A DNA stretch of 64,000 bases from Acidipropionibacterium virtanenii (GTDB lineage: Bacteria > Actinomycetota > Actinomycetes > Propionibacteriales > Propionibacteriaceae). Each line of letters opens with the position of its first letter. Positions within the stretch are counted from its first letter, which is position 1. Below the pieces are notes generated by a model. It was given only the letters and a program-made list of their open reading frames with translations, searched no databases and had not been told where the DNA came from. The position numbers were made by a program, and so were the translations under genes. Below, in pieces: positions 42,537-51,787 of this stretch. The stretch covers positions 3,286,001 through 3,350,000 of the forward strand of contig NZ_CP025198.1 of the NCBI RefSeq assembly GCF_003325455.1, given 5' to 3'.

Positions 42537-44570
42537 ATGATGTCCACTCTCAGACGCCCGGGGGCTCGACTGGCCGCCGCCGGGATCCTCATCCTCGCGG
42601 CCCTCGCGATGGGACGCCTCGGCGCCGGATGGGCGCCGGCCGGTGACATCGCCATGGCGGCCGCAGCGCTCATCTCGACCGTCCCGATCGCGGCGGCCGC
42701 CCTGCGAGCCCTGCGCACCAGGACGATCGGGATCGACCTGCTGGTCTCCATCGCCTCGATCGGGGCCCTGGCGATCGGCAACTACTGGGAGGCGGCGGCC
42801 GTCACCTTCCTCTTCGCATTCGGCCACGTCCTCGAACAGGGGGCCATGACACGCACCAGGTCGGCCCTCACCGACCTGGTGGACTCGGCCCCTCAGGAGG
42901 CCGTCCTGGTGCGCGACGGCCGTACCGAGACGGTGCCCACCGGCAGACTCAGGCCCGACGACGTGGTGCTCGTGAGCGCCGGGAGCTCCGTCCCGGTCGA
43001 CGGGACGGTGGTCTCCGGATCCGGCGCGGCCGACGAGTCGGCCGTGACCGGGGAGTCCATGCCCGCCGAGAAGACCCCCGGCGACCAGGTGCGCTCGGGC
43101 ACCACGCTGACCACCGGGATGATCCAGGTCCGCGCCGAGAAGGTCGGCTCCCAGACCCTGCTGGCCCGCATCGTCGCCCGGGTCGAGGAGGCCCAGGACG
43201 CCCGCGGGCGAGTCCAGACGATGATGGACCGGTTCGGACGCTGGTACACCCCGGCCATCATCGTCCTGGCGATCGTCGTCGGGCTGGCCAGCGGCAGCCT
43301 CACGTTGGCCCTCACCCTCTTGGTGATCGGCTGCCCCGGAGCCCTGGTGATCTCCGTGCCGGTGGCGGTCGTCGCCGGTATCGGACGCGGGGCCCGCGAC
43401 GGCATCCTCATCCGCGGCGGGGAGCATCTGGAGACCGCAGCGAAGGTCGACACCGTGGTCCTCGACAAGACCGGGACCCTGACCACCGGCCACCCCGAGC
43501 TCAAGCAGGTCGTACCCCACGGTGCTGGAGAGAACAGTGCTGGAGAGAACGGTGCTGGGAGCGAGGACGAGGTGCTGCGCTGGGCCGCCCTCGCCGAGGT
43601 CGGCTCCGGACACCCGCTGGCCGACCCGATCGTCGACGCCGCACGGAACCGCGGCGTCGCCCCCGAGGGGGTGCCGGGCGAGGCGGAGGCGATCCCCGGA
43701 CGCGGCCTGACCGCCGAGGTCGGCGACCCGGACCGTCCCGAGACCCGCCATCGGGTGGTCGTGGGCACCGCGGAACTGGCGGGCGAGGAGCTGGGCTCCG
43801 AGCACGACGCCGGATGGGCGGCCTCGACGTCCGCCCGGCTGGCGGCCGACGGAGCGACACCGGTGACTGTCCTGCGTGACGGCGAGCTGCTCGGGGTCAT
43901 CGCGATCGCCGACACCATCCGGGCCGACGCCCCGGCCGCCCTCGCCCGACTGCGCCGCGCCGGCGTCGGGCATCTGGTGATGTTGAGCGGCGACCGCTCT
44001 GAGGTCGCAAGCGCAGTCGCCCAGCAGCTCGGCATCGACGACGCCCGGGGCGGCCTGCTGCCCGAGGACAAACTCTCGGCGGTCCAGGAACTGCGGGCCG
44101 CCGGAGCTGTGGTGGCCATGGTCGGCGACGGCGTCAACGACGCCCCGGCCCTGGCGGCGGCCGACGTCGGGGTGGCGATGGGGGCCGCCGGCAGCGCCCT
44201 GGCGGTGGAGACCTCCGACATCGCGCTGATGGCCGACGACCTCACCCGCCTGCCCGAGTCCCTGAGACTGGCCCGTCGCACCCGTGCGGTGATCCGCCAG
44301 AACATCGTCATCGCCGTCGCGACGGTGACCCTGCTGCTGGCCGGCGTACTGGTCGGCGGGGTGACGATGGCGCTGGGCATGCTGGTCCACGAGGCCTCGG
44401 TGCTGGTCGTCATCGTCAACGCCCTGCGGCTGCTGGGACGCCGGGCCCGCCACGACAGCTCCGAGCGGACGGGGCAGACCGGGCGGCAGGTCCAGCCGTG
44501 GCAGACTTCAGAGCATGGCGGATCGAGATCGGGACGCCGAGGGGCGTCCCCGCAACAGCAGACCGCGTGA
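42537..44570 (+). CDS. P1B-type heavy-metal ATPase with a CPG motif
   Basis: The 677-residue pump has the phosphorylation loop DKTGTLTTG, TGESMPAEK, the HP motif SGHPLADPI and the hinge GDGVNDAPAL. The transmembrane metal site reads VIGCPGALVISVPVAV, with CPG in place of the CPC of copper/cadmium pumps, so metal specificity cannot be assigned. GAGENSAGENGAG is a short in-frame repeat. ATG 42537 was chosen; GTG 42513 is an alternative. The 3' end overlaps the DUF309 gene by 56 bp. Confidence 0.9.
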   Translation: MMSTLRRPGARLAAAGILILAALAMGRLGAGWAPAGDIAMAAAALISTVPIAAAALRALRTRTIGIDLLVSIASIGALAIGNYWEAAAVTFLFAFGHVLEQGAMTRTRSALTDLVDSAPQEAVLVRDGRTETVPTGRLRPDDVVLVSAGSSVPVDGTVVSGSGAADESAVTGESMPAEKTPGDQVRSGTTLTTGMIQVRAEKVGSQTLLARIVARVEEAQDARGRVQTMMDRFGRWYTPAIIVLAIVVGLASGSLTLALTLLVIGCPGALVISVPVAVVAGIGRGARDGILIRGGEHLETAAKVDTVVLDKTGTLTTGHPELKQVVPHGAGENSAGENGAGSEDEVLRWAALAEVGSGHPLADPIVDAARNRGVAPEGVPGEAEAIPGRGLTAEVGDPDRPETRHRVVVGTAELAGEELGSEHDAGWAASTSARLAADGATPVTVLRDGELLGVIAIADTIRADAPAALARLRRAGVGHLVMLSGDRSEVASAVAQQLGIDDARGGLLPEDKLSAVQELRAAGAVVAMVGDGVNDAPALAAADVGVAMGAAGSALAVETSDIALMADDLTRLPESLRLARRTRAVIRQNIVIAVATVTLLLAGVLVGGVTMALGMLVHEASVLVVIVNALRLLGRRARHDSSERTGQTGRQVQPWQTSEHGGSRSGRRGASPQQQTA

Positions 44571-45003
44571 CGGCCTTGGTCGGCCCCTGCCGCGCGACCG
44601 GCACGGCGTCCCGGTGACACCCGAGGATCTGAACCTGACGGTGCCCGAGACCCTGGAGATGGCACAGGATCTGTTGGATCGCGGCAGGCCCTTCCATGCC
44701 CACGAGGTGCTCGAGGCCCGGTGGAAGTCCTGTCCCCGGGCCGAGCGGGACCTGTGGCAGGGGCTGGCCCAGCTGGCGGTCGGCATCACCCATCAATTGC
44801 GCGGCAACACGACCGGCGCGATCACGCTGATCGGTCGCGGCGCCAAGTATCTGCGTCCCTACGCGTCGGATGCCGCGCCCGCCCATGTTGACGGGGTGGA
44901 CGTCCACCAAGTCCTCGACTGGGCCGATCGGACGGTCGCGGGGCTGAAGGCAGGTCAGGGCATCGGCGCCACCGTCACACTGCGTCAGGAGGCATCATCA
45001 TGA
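44515..45003 (+). CDS. DUF309-family protein
   Basis: The 162-residue protein contains GRPFHAHEVLEARWKSCPRAERDLWQGLAQLAVGITHQLRGN, the (F/H)HAHEVLE signature of DUF309. The N-terminus is charged and probably disordered (MADRDRDAEGRPRNSRPRDGLGRPLPRDRHG). It starts inside the ATPase 3' end in another frame. Function unknown. Confidence 0.8.
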   Translation: MADRDRDAEGRPRNSRPRDGLGRPLPRDRHGVPVTPEDLNLTVPETLEMAQDLLDRGRPFHAHEVLEARWKSCPRAERDLWQGLAQLAVGITHQLRGNTTGAITLIGRGAKYLRPYASDAAPAHVDGVDVHQVLDWADRTVAGLKAGQGIGATVTLRQEASS

Positions 45004-45368
45004 CGACATTCCAGATCGCCAACATCCGCGACGAGATCCGCGACGGGGCGCAGGACGACGGCTACCGCGTCCTGGTCGACCGGCTGTGGCCGCGCGGCGT
45101 CAGCAAGGAGAAGGCGGCCCTCGACGAGCACCGCAAGGAGATCGCCCCGAGCAACGAGCTGCGCAAGTGGTTCGGCCACGACCCGGACCGCTTCGAGGAG
45201 TTCGCCGCCCGCTACCGCGAAGAACTCGATGCCTCCGGTGCCGCCGAGACCTTCGCCCACGATATGGCCGGCCACGACCTGGTGACCCTGCTCTACGGCG
45301 CCAAGGACCGCGAGCACAACCAGGCGGTCGTGCTCAAGCAGGTCCTCGACGAGCTGGGTGGCGCCTGA
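45000..45368 (+). CDS. DUF488-family protein
   Basis: The 122-residue protein has DGYRVLVDRLWPRGVSKEKAALDEHRKEIAPSNELRKWFGHDPDRFEEFAARYREEL, the hallmark of DUF488 (YeaO-like) proteins. Its ATG overlaps the DUF309 stop (ATGA), with AGGAGG upstream. Function is uncharacterised. Confidence 0.88.
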   Translation: MTTFQIANIRDEIRDGAQDDGYRVLVDRLWPRGVSKEKAALDEHRKEIAPSNELRKWFGHDPDRFEEFAARYREELDASGAAETFAHDMAGHDLVTLLYGAKDREHNQAVVLKQVLDELGGA

Positions 45369-45418
45369 CCGGGGGCACCGCTCGATGAGGCCCCCGACCT
45401 TCGTGATATTTTCGAGGA

Positions 45419-46621
45419 GTGCCTGATCAAAAACCGGGGGACCCCCGCGCCGGTGCCCCTGTCCAGGCCTCACGTGTTCGAACCCCACGTGTTCGAACAC
45501 AGCACCGCCCCGGCCTGCTCAGCCGGCACCGGGCCTGGTTGATGGTCGGCGCGGGATTCTCACTGCTCGCCGGGCTCGACGGCGCCCTCATCCTACTGGG
45601 CGTGTGGTCGCCGGTCCTCACCGCCCGGCTGTCGCAGTGGCACGGCCCCTTCATGGTGCTCGGTTTCATCGGCACCGTGATCTGCCTGGAGCGGGCGGTC
45701 GCCCTGGACCGGTCCTGGGGCTATCCGGCCCCGCTGGCGTCCGGTCTCGGATCGATCCTGCTGGCCTCTCCCGCGCCGGTTCAGGTGGGGCTGGCGCTGC
45801 TGCTGCTCGCCCAGATCGGCATGCTCGCCATCTACATCCCCCTGTGGCGCCGCAGCGAGGACGACGCCACCGTCATCCAGGCCGCCGGATCACTGTGCGC
45901 GGTCGGCGCGGCCGCTCTGCTGCTGGCCGGGATGGAGGTGCGGTCGGTGATCGGGTGGCTGTCGTGCTACCTGGTGCTCACCATCCTCGGGGAGCGCCTC
46001 GAACTGTCGCGACTGACGATGACCCGCAACCGCTTCCTGCCCACCGCCGCGCTGTGCCTGCTGGCCGCGCTGGTGATCCAGATGGCCTCCCCGGACCTCG
46101 GCTGGCCGCTGCTCGGCCTGGTGCTGGTGGTGATGTCGGTCTGGCTCATCGGCAATGACGTCGCCCGGGTGGGCATGCGCCGCGGCGGTCAGGCCGCCTA
46201 CATCGGCGGGATGCTGATGGCCGGCTATGTGTGGCTGGCGATCGCCGGCGTCGTGTGGATCTTCTCCGGGCCGCTGGGTACCGGGACCGGCTATGACGCC
46301 GCCGTCCACGCCGTCTTCCTGGGGTTCGTGATGGGCATGATCCTGGGTCACGCGCCGATCATCCTTCCCGCCGTGCTGCGGATCCGACTCGACTGGTCGG
46401 GCTGGTTCTGGTTGCCGGCGGTGCTGCTGGAGGCCTCACTGGTGATCCGGCTGGGGATCGGGGACGGCCTGGGACGTCCCGTGGCCGTACAGACCGGTGG
46501 GACGATCAATGTGATCGCGCTGCTGAGCCTGATCGCCGTCGTCGTCGCCCATGCGCATCCACGAGACAGTGCCCATTCACAGGACAGTGCCCATTCACAG
46601 GACAGGAGGACCCGTGCCTGA
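45419..46621 (+). CDS. Polytopic membrane protein upstream of nirK
   Basis: The 400-residue protein has about ten to twelve hydrophobic segments. His-bearing helix ends appear (LSQWHGPFMVLGFIGTVICLERAVAL and HAVFLGFVMGMILGHAPIILPAVL), loosely like NnrS-type heme/copper membrane proteins; this relation is inference. The GTG at 45419 follows GAGGA, and TATTTT ends 5 nt before it, so a leaderless start is possible. In-frame duplications make the tails RVRTPRVRT and DSAHSQDSAHSQ. It overlaps the nirK fusion by 8 bp and probably serves nitrite/NO metabolism. Confidence 0.75.
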   Translation: MPDQKPGDPRAGAPVQASRVRTPRVRTQHRPGLLSRHRAWLMVGAGFSLLAGLDGALILLGVWSPVLTARLSQWHGPFMVLGFIGTVICLERAVALDRSWGYPAPLASGLGSILLASPAPVQVGLALLLLAQIGMLAIYIPLWRRSEDDATVIQAAGSLCAVGAAALLLAGMEVRSVIGWLSCYLVLTILGERLELSRLTMTRNRFLPTAALCLLAALVIQMASPDLGWPLLGLVLVVMSVWLIGNDVARVGMRRGGQAAYIGGMLMAGYVWLAIAGVVWIFSGPLGTGTGYDAAVHAVFLGFVMGMILGHAPIILPAVLRIRLDWSGWFWLPAVLLEASLVIRLGIGDGLGRPVAVQTGGTINVIALLSLIAVVVAHAHPRDSAHSQDSAHSQDRRTRA

Positions 46622-49334
46622 GATCACCTCGCGCCCGGCCGAGGAACCCACTGCGAAGGGCTCCGACCGGACCCGCCGCAGCGCCTGGCACCGCAAGGCC
46701 TCGGCGCCCGTCTCGGTGTGGCTGGTGGCGCTGCTGGCCGTGGTGATCGGCGGCCACTGGATTCCCCAGCAGCGCTGGCTGCTGGTGCACATGGTGACCC
46801 TGGGCGTGGCCACCACCTCGATCCTGGTGTGGGGGCAGTACTTCACCGAGTCGATCCTCCACGAGAAACTCGGCGAGATGGACCGGAAGCGCCAGGTCTG
46901 GAGGATTCGCATCCTCAACCTCGGCGTACTGGCCTGCTGCGTCGGCATGGTGCCGAGCTGGCCGTGGGTGGTGGTGGCCGGGGCGAGCGTCGTGGGACTG
47001 GCGATGTGCTGGTACGCCATCGATCTCGGCCTGCAGGTGCGCCGCGCGCTGCCGGGCCGCTTCGACGCCACCGTCCGGTTCTACAGCGCCGCCGCCTGCC
47101 TGCTGCCGCTCGGCGCGATCGCCGGGGCGATCATGGCCTTCTCCCCCGAGGAGCCCTGGCGCACCCGGCTGCTGATGGCCCACCAGGGGCTCAACATCAT
47201 GGGATTCGTGGGGCTGACGGCCGTCGGGACCCTGGTGACCCTGTGGCCCACCGTGCTGCGCACCAGGATGCAGCCCAGCCAGGACCGCAACGGGAGGCGC
47301 GCGCTGTGGATCATGTGCGCCGCCGTGCTGGTGATGACCGCCGGATCGCTGGGGGGCTGGTGGTGGCTCGAGGCGGCCGGAGTGCTCGCCGAACTGGCCG
47401 GGCTGTGCGTGGTCGGTGTGGATCTGGTGCGCTGCGCGATGAAGAAACCCCCGCGCGACTTCCCCGGGTACTCGATGGGCGCGGCGATCATCTGGTTCGC
47501 GATCTGGCTGGGATGGCTGGCCGGAACCATCCTCATCAAGCGCGATCACCTCCTCCAGGAGGACGTCACCGCGCTCACCGTGCCGGTGGTCGTCGGCTTC
47601 CTGCTGCAGCTGCTGCTGGGCGCCATGAGCTACCTCATGCCGATGGTGATGGGCGGCGGGCCGGCGATCGTGCGCGCCACCAACGCGAAGATGCACACCC
47701 TGGGTGCGCTGCGGGCCACCGTCACCAACGCGGGCCTGGTGATCTGGGCGCTGGCCACCGGAACGTGGACCACCCGGATCGGGCTGGGGCTGGCGATCCT
47801 CGGGATGGCCGGATTCCTGCCGGCGATGGTCGCGATGGTGAAGACCGGGGTGGGGATGCTGCGGGCCACGAGGGCGGCCGCCGTCGGGCGCGCGAATCAC
47901 TCGCCCGAGGACCGTTCTGGAACTCGTGAGCGCGAAAAAGGCGCTCCAGCTAGCAAAATGCGCGCCTCCACCAACCATCCGGCCCCGGCGCCCACCGCCC
48001 CGACCTCCCGGCGCTCCTTCGCCGGAGCGGCGATCGGGCTGGGTGCCGCGCTGGGCGCGGTGGCCGTGGGGCGCCGCCTCGACGGCACCTCCACCGACTC
48101 CTCGTCGACGGGCGCCGGGGCCACCGCGACCGGCCGCACCACCACGGTGGCGATCACGATGAAGGACATGCATTACCACCCGTCCTCGGTGGAGGTGCCC
48201 GCCGGCAACCGGCTGGTGGTCCAGCTGCACAACGCCGATCCCGAGCAGACCCACGACCTGTACTTCGCCTCGGGGGCGACGTCGAGGCGACTGGCCCCCG
48301 GGCAGAGCCAGACGGTCGACGCCGGGATCATCACCGCCCCCACCCAGGGGTGGTGCACCATCGTCGGGCACCGGTCGATGGGGATGGAACTCGACGTGAC
48401 GGTCGGTGGTGCCGCGGCCTCGCAGGCTGCCGGATCCACAGCGACCGCACGCCGGAAGGTCGATCTCACGAAGGCCCCCGGCAAGGGCTTCCGCACCCGC
48501 GACGCGAAACTCCCGGCGCTGTTGGCGGGCCGCGATCACGCGATGACCCTCACCGTCACCGAGTCGGTCCAGGAGGTGGCCCCCGGCGCCACCATCACGG
48601 CGATGACCTACGACGGGCGGGTGATGGGACCGGCGATCCACGCACGGATGGGTGACACGATGGACGTCCACCTGGTCAACCGCGGCACGATGGGCCACTC
48701 CATCGACTTCCACGCAGGCACCGTCTCGCCGAACGCCGTGATGCGCACCATCTCGCCGGGGGCCTCGCTGGACTACCGGTTCACCCTGCACCGGTCGGGG
48801 ATCTGGCTCTACCACTGCTCGACGATGCCGATGAGTTCGCACATCGCAGCCGGCATGTACGGGGCCGTCGTCGTGCCGCCCCACGACCTGGCACGGGCCG
48901 ACCGGGAGTACCTGCTGGTGCAGTCGGAGACCTACCTGGACGCCGCGAACGGCAAGGAGGTCGATGCCGACAAGATCGCCGCCGAGACCCCCGATCTCAC
49001 CATGTTCAACGGGCATGCCAATCAGTACGTCTTCGCCCCGCTCACCGCGAAGGTCGGGGAGCGGGTCCGGATCTGGGTGCTGGCCGCGGGTCCGAGTCGT
49101 GGTATCTCATTCCATGTGGTGGGTACCCAGTTCGACACGGTCTTCAAGGAGGGCGCCTACCTGCTGCGCCCCGACAACGCCGAGGGCGGCGGATCCCAGG
49201 CCCTGGACCTGGCGAGCGCCCAGGGAGGGTTCGTGGAGATGGTCTTCGAGGAACCGGGCCGTTACACCTTCGTCAATCATTCCTTCGTCGAGATGGAGCG
49301 AGGGGCACGAGGACTCATCGAGGTGGTCTCATGA
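46614..49334 (+). CDS. nirK: Tripartite membrane-cupredoxin-NirK copper nitrite reductase
   Basis: A 906-residue chain. Residues about 30-430 form a multi-helix membrane domain. A Tat-like SRRSFAG lies at 465-471. A cupredoxin follows with ligands His547, Cys581, His586 and Met589 or 591. The C-terminal third is NirK: Asp698 and His700 (SIDFHAG), His734-Cys735 (YHC), His743, Met748, His834 (SFHVVG) and His889 (VNHSF). These correspond to the complete type 1 and type 2 copper sites, so nitrite reduction to NO is expected. The GTG at 46614 has GGAGG. It is co-translated with the regulator (ATGA). Confidence 0.9.
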   Translation: MPEITSRPAEEPTAKGSDRTRRSAWHRKASAPVSVWLVALLAVVIGGHWIPQQRWLLVHMVTLGVATTSILVWGQYFTESILHEKLGEMDRKRQVWRIRILNLGVLACCVGMVPSWPWVVVAGASVVGLAMCWYAIDLGLQVRRALPGRFDATVRFYSAAACLLPLGAIAGAIMAFSPEEPWRTRLLMAHQGLNIMGFVGLTAVGTLVTLWPTVLRTRMQPSQDRNGRRALWIMCAAVLVMTAGSLGGWWWLEAAGVLAELAGLCVVGVDLVRCAMKKPPRDFPGYSMGAAIIWFAIWLGWLAGTILIKRDHLLQEDVTALTVPVVVGFLLQLLLGAMSYLMPMVMGGGPAIVRATNAKMHTLGALRATVTNAGLVIWALATGTWTTRIGLGLAILGMAGFLPAMVAMVKTGVGMLRATRAAAVGRANHSPEDRSGTREREKGAPASKMRASTNHPAPAPTAPTSRRSFAGAAIGLGAALGAVAVGRRLDGTSTDSSSTGAGATATGRTTTVAITMKDMHYHPSSVEVPAGNRLVVQLHNADPEQTHDLYFASGATSRRLAPGQSQTVDAGIITAPTQGWCTIVGHRSMGMELDVTVGGAAASQAAGSTATARRKVDLTKAPGKGFRTRDAKLPALLAGRDHAMTLTVTESVQEVAPGATITAMTYDGRVMGPAIHARMGDTMDVHLVNRGTMGHSIDFHAGTVSPNAVMRTISPGASLDYRFTLHRSGIWLYHCSTMPMSSHIAAGMYGAVVVPPHDLARADREYLLVQSETYLDAANGKEVDADKIAAETPDLTMFNGHANQYVFAPLTAKVGERVRIWVLAAGPSRGISFHVVGTQFDTVFKEGAYLLRPDNAEGGGSQALDLASAQGGFVEMVFEEPGRYTFVNHSFVEMERGARGLIEVVS

Positions 49335-50002
49335 CCGGAACACAGCTCAGACTCACCGATCCCGGAACCGATTCGCCGGCCGACCGGGTCGTCGACTCGC
49401 TGCGGCGGCGCGGAGGCACGGCGTCGGCCTCAGAGGTGGGAGAGGACCTCGCCATCCACGTCTCCACGGCGCGATTCCATCTGGACCGGCTGGTCGAGGA
49501 GGGGCGGGTCCGGACGGGCCGGGAGAAGCGAGCGACCCGCGGACGCCCCCGCACCATGTTCACCCTCGCCCCGGATCCGGCCGACGGCCCCAGGGCCTAT
49601 CACATGCTCGCCGGGGTGCTCGTCGACCATCTGGCCCGCCAGGACGACGCCGTCGCCGTGGCCCACCAGGCCGGCGTCGAGTGGGGACGCCGGTACGCCG
49701 GGGTCGACATCTCCGAGATCCTCGAGCAGATCGGTTTCGCCCCCTGCCCGGCAGAACAGAGCAGTCCGGCGGAACAGAACGGCCCGGCAGATCGGGACAG
49801 CGCTGCCGCCGCGGACGATTCCGATGACGGCGCCGTCCGGCTCGCGCTGCGCCACTGCCCCTTCATCGACGTCGTCCGGGATCACGCGGACCTCCTCTGC
49901 CCGCTGCACCGCGGCGTCATCGAAGGGGTCGTGGGGCATCCGGTCGGTCTGGAGGCCCACCCCGGCGGGATCTGCTTCGTCGATCTGGATCAGGCCGGCT
50001 GA
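49331..50002 (+). CDS. ArsR-like winged-helix regulator with CPF/CPLH cysteine motif
   Basis: The 223-residue protein has a wHTH (ADRVVDSLRRRGGTASASEVGEDLAIHVSTARFHLDRLVEEGRVRT) and a C-terminal domain with RHCPFIDVVRDHADLLCPLHRGVIEGVVG. The two conserved cysteine segments resemble iron-sulfur or metal-sensing regulators of the SufR-like kind. It overlaps nirK and is related to the regulator in the nar operon. It plausibly senses NO or redox state and controls nirK; this is inference. The Ser/Glu stretch AEQSSPAEQNGPAD is a repeat expansion. Confidence 0.8.
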   Translation: MTGTQLRLTDPGTDSPADRVVDSLRRRGGTASASEVGEDLAIHVSTARFHLDRLVEEGRVRTGREKRATRGRPRTMFTLAPDPADGPRAYHMLAGVLVDHLARQDDAVAVAHQAGVEWGRRYAGVDISEILEQIGFAPCPAEQSSPAEQNGPADRDSAAAADDSDDGAVRLALRHCPFIDVVRDHADLLCPLHRGVIEGVVGHPVGLEAHPGGICFVDLDQAG

Positions 50003-50027
50003 GCCCCGGCCGGCTCCCATGAGCCCC

Positions 50028-51686
50028 TCAGTACCGGGGCGACCACATGGCGTCCTGGATCGCCTGGACGACGTCCTCGTGGCTGCGGGTCGCGAGCCCC
50101 TCGGCCACCGCCTGCTCGTACACGGCCCGCGCCACGGTGGCCGAGACCGCGCGCAGATTCTCCACGTCGGGCAGCAGGGAACTGCCCCGTCCGGCCTCGT
50201 CGGCGGCCCAGGCCACGCCGCGGGCGGCCGCGGCGAGAATCCCCGGCGTCACCCGGGTGGCCCCGCTCACCGCCACTCCCAGCCCGATGCCGGGGAAGAC
50301 GAGGAAGTTGTTCGCCTGCCCGATCGTGTACTCCTTCCCGTCGTACTCGAACGCTTCGACCGGGATGCCGGTGGCCACCAGCGCCCGGCCCTTCGACCAC
50401 TCGATGATGTCGCGCGGGTCAGCCTCCACGCGGTCGGTCGGGTTGGAGATCGGCAGGATGATCGGGCGTCCGGTGGCGTCGGCCATCGCCTCCACGACCC
50501 GGCGGGTGAAGGCGCCGTGCCGGGTGGAGGTGCCGAGCAGAATGGTGGGCCGCGCGGCCCGGATCGCCTCCAGCTGCCCTGGGGACGTCCCGCCCGCCGG
50601 CCGTTCGGAGGCAGGCCTCGTATAGGCCTTCTGGAAGTCGCGCAGGCCGTCGGTGTCGTCGAAGAGCAGGCCCTGCTTGTCCACCAGCCAGATGCGCGAC
50701 GCCGCCTCCTGCCGATCCGCACCGGCCTCGACCATGGCGTCGCGCAGCTGGTCGGCGATCCCGACCCCCGCAGTGCCGGCGCCGAAGACGACCATCCTCT
50801 GCTCGGTCAGGGGGATCCCGGTCTCGGAGGTCGCGGCATAGAGAGCGGCCATCACCACCGCCCCGGTGCCCTGGACGTCGTCGTTGAAGATGCGGTAGCG
50901 CTCGGCGTGCTCGTCGAGAATCGCGCGGGCGTGATCGGGCCCGAAGTCCTCGAAGTGCAGCAGGGCATCGGGGAACAGTCGGGCGGCGGTGGAGATGTAG
51001 CGCTCGATGAACTCGCGGTAGTCGTCGCCGCGGCGTCGCGAATGCCGGTTGCCCAGGTAGAACGGATCGTTGAGCAGCAGCTGATTGTCGGTGCCGACGT
51101 CCAGTGAGACGGCGATGGTGCGGCGCGGGTCGATGCCGGCCCCGGCCGTGTAGATCGCCAGCTTGCCCACCGAGATCTGGATGCCGCCCACGCCCCAGTC
51201 CCCGATGCCCAGGATCTGCTCGGCGTCGGTGCACACGATGAGGTCGACGTCGTCGGGCCCCAGCCCGAGCGTGGCGAAGGAGGCCTCGATCTCGTCGGGG
51301 CGGTCGATGGACAGGAAGACGCCGCGCTGCCCGCGGTACTCGTCGGAGTAGTTCTTGATGGCCTCGCCGACCGTGGGGTCGTAGACGATGGGCAGCAACT
51401 CCGACAGGTGATCGATGATCACCTTGTAGTAGAGGGTCTCGTTGCGGTTGTGCACCTGCTCCAGCAGCAGGTTGCGCTGAAGGTCGGAATCGACCTCATG
51501 AAGGTTGTGGTAGACGCGGTCGGCCTGCTCCTGAAGATCCAGGACGCCGGTGGGCAGGCGTCCCGTCAGGCCGAGCCGGGAGCGCTCGGCGTGGGTGAAT
51601 CCCGACCCGTGGTTGAGGACGGGATCTCCCAGTGCCGGCGGCACCGTCGGCGTCGATGGCGTGTGCTGGTCCCGGCGTCCTACCAT
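50028..51686 (-). CDS. maeA: NAD-dependent malic enzyme
   Basis: The enzyme oxidatively decarboxylates malate to pyruvate. The 552-residue chain is of the long (SfcA/MaeA) type. It has LYYKVIIDHLSELLPIVYDPTVGEAI, VCTDAEQILGIGDWGVGGIQISVGKLAIYTAGAGI, the metal-site FEDFG followed by YRIFNDDVQGTGAVV, and the nucleotide-binding GAGTAGVGIADQL. Start at 51686. In propionibacteria malate and pyruvate are central to fermentation. It is monocistronic and convergent with the nirK regulator. Confidence 0.95.
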   Translation of the reverse strand: MVGRRDQHTPSTPTVPPALGDPVLNHGSGFTHAERSRLGLTGRLPTGVLDLQEQADRVYHNLHEVDSDLQRNLLLEQVHNRNETLYYKVIIDHLSELLPIVYDPTVGEAIKNYSDEYRGQRGVFLSIDRPDEIEASFATLGLGPDDVDLIVCTDAEQILGIGDWGVGGIQISVGKLAIYTAGAGIDPRRTIAVSLDVGTDNQLLLNDPFYLGNRHSRRRGDDYREFIERYISTAARLFPDALLHFEDFGPDHARAILDEHAERYRIFNDDVQGTGAVVMAALYAATSETGIPLTEQRMVVFGAGTAGVGIADQLRDAMVEAGADRQEAASRIWLVDKQGLLFDDTDGLRDFQKAYTRPASERPAGGTSPGQLEAIRAARPTILLGTSTRHGAFTRRVVEAMADATGRPIILPISNPTDRVEADPRDIIEWSKGRALVATGIPVEAFEYDGKEYTIGQANNFLVFPGIGLGVAVSGATRVTPGILAAAARGVAWAADEAGRGSSLLPDVENLRAVSATVARAVYEQAVAEGLATRSHEDVVQAIQDAMWSPRY

Positions 51687-51732
51687 GGTTGTCGCCTTCC
51701 GGTCGCAGGTGCGTTGCTGGCCACAACGATAG

Positions 51733-51764
51733 GAGCGCCGCCGTGGAACTCCACGGCGGCGCTC
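51733..51764. terminator. Terminator hairpin after the phosphofructokinase gene
   Basis: A perfect 14-bp stem GAGCGCCGCCGTGG / CCACGGCGGCGCTC with loop AACT lies 24 bp beyond the pfk stop. No T-tract follows, as is common in this GC range. Confidence 0.7.
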
Positions 51765-51787
51765 AGTCCCGAGGGATCGGCAGGAGG

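Noticed and set aside
42507-44665. Two long minus-strand frames opposite the P-type ATPase
   Set aside because: The plus-strand frame has DKTGT, TGES, HP and GDGVNDAP motifs in order; the antisense frames have none.
46506-49016. An 836-codon minus-strand frame opposite nirK
   Set aside because: Antisense shadow; low-complexity H/G/R-rich translation with no domain, whereas the plus strand encodes complete copper sites.
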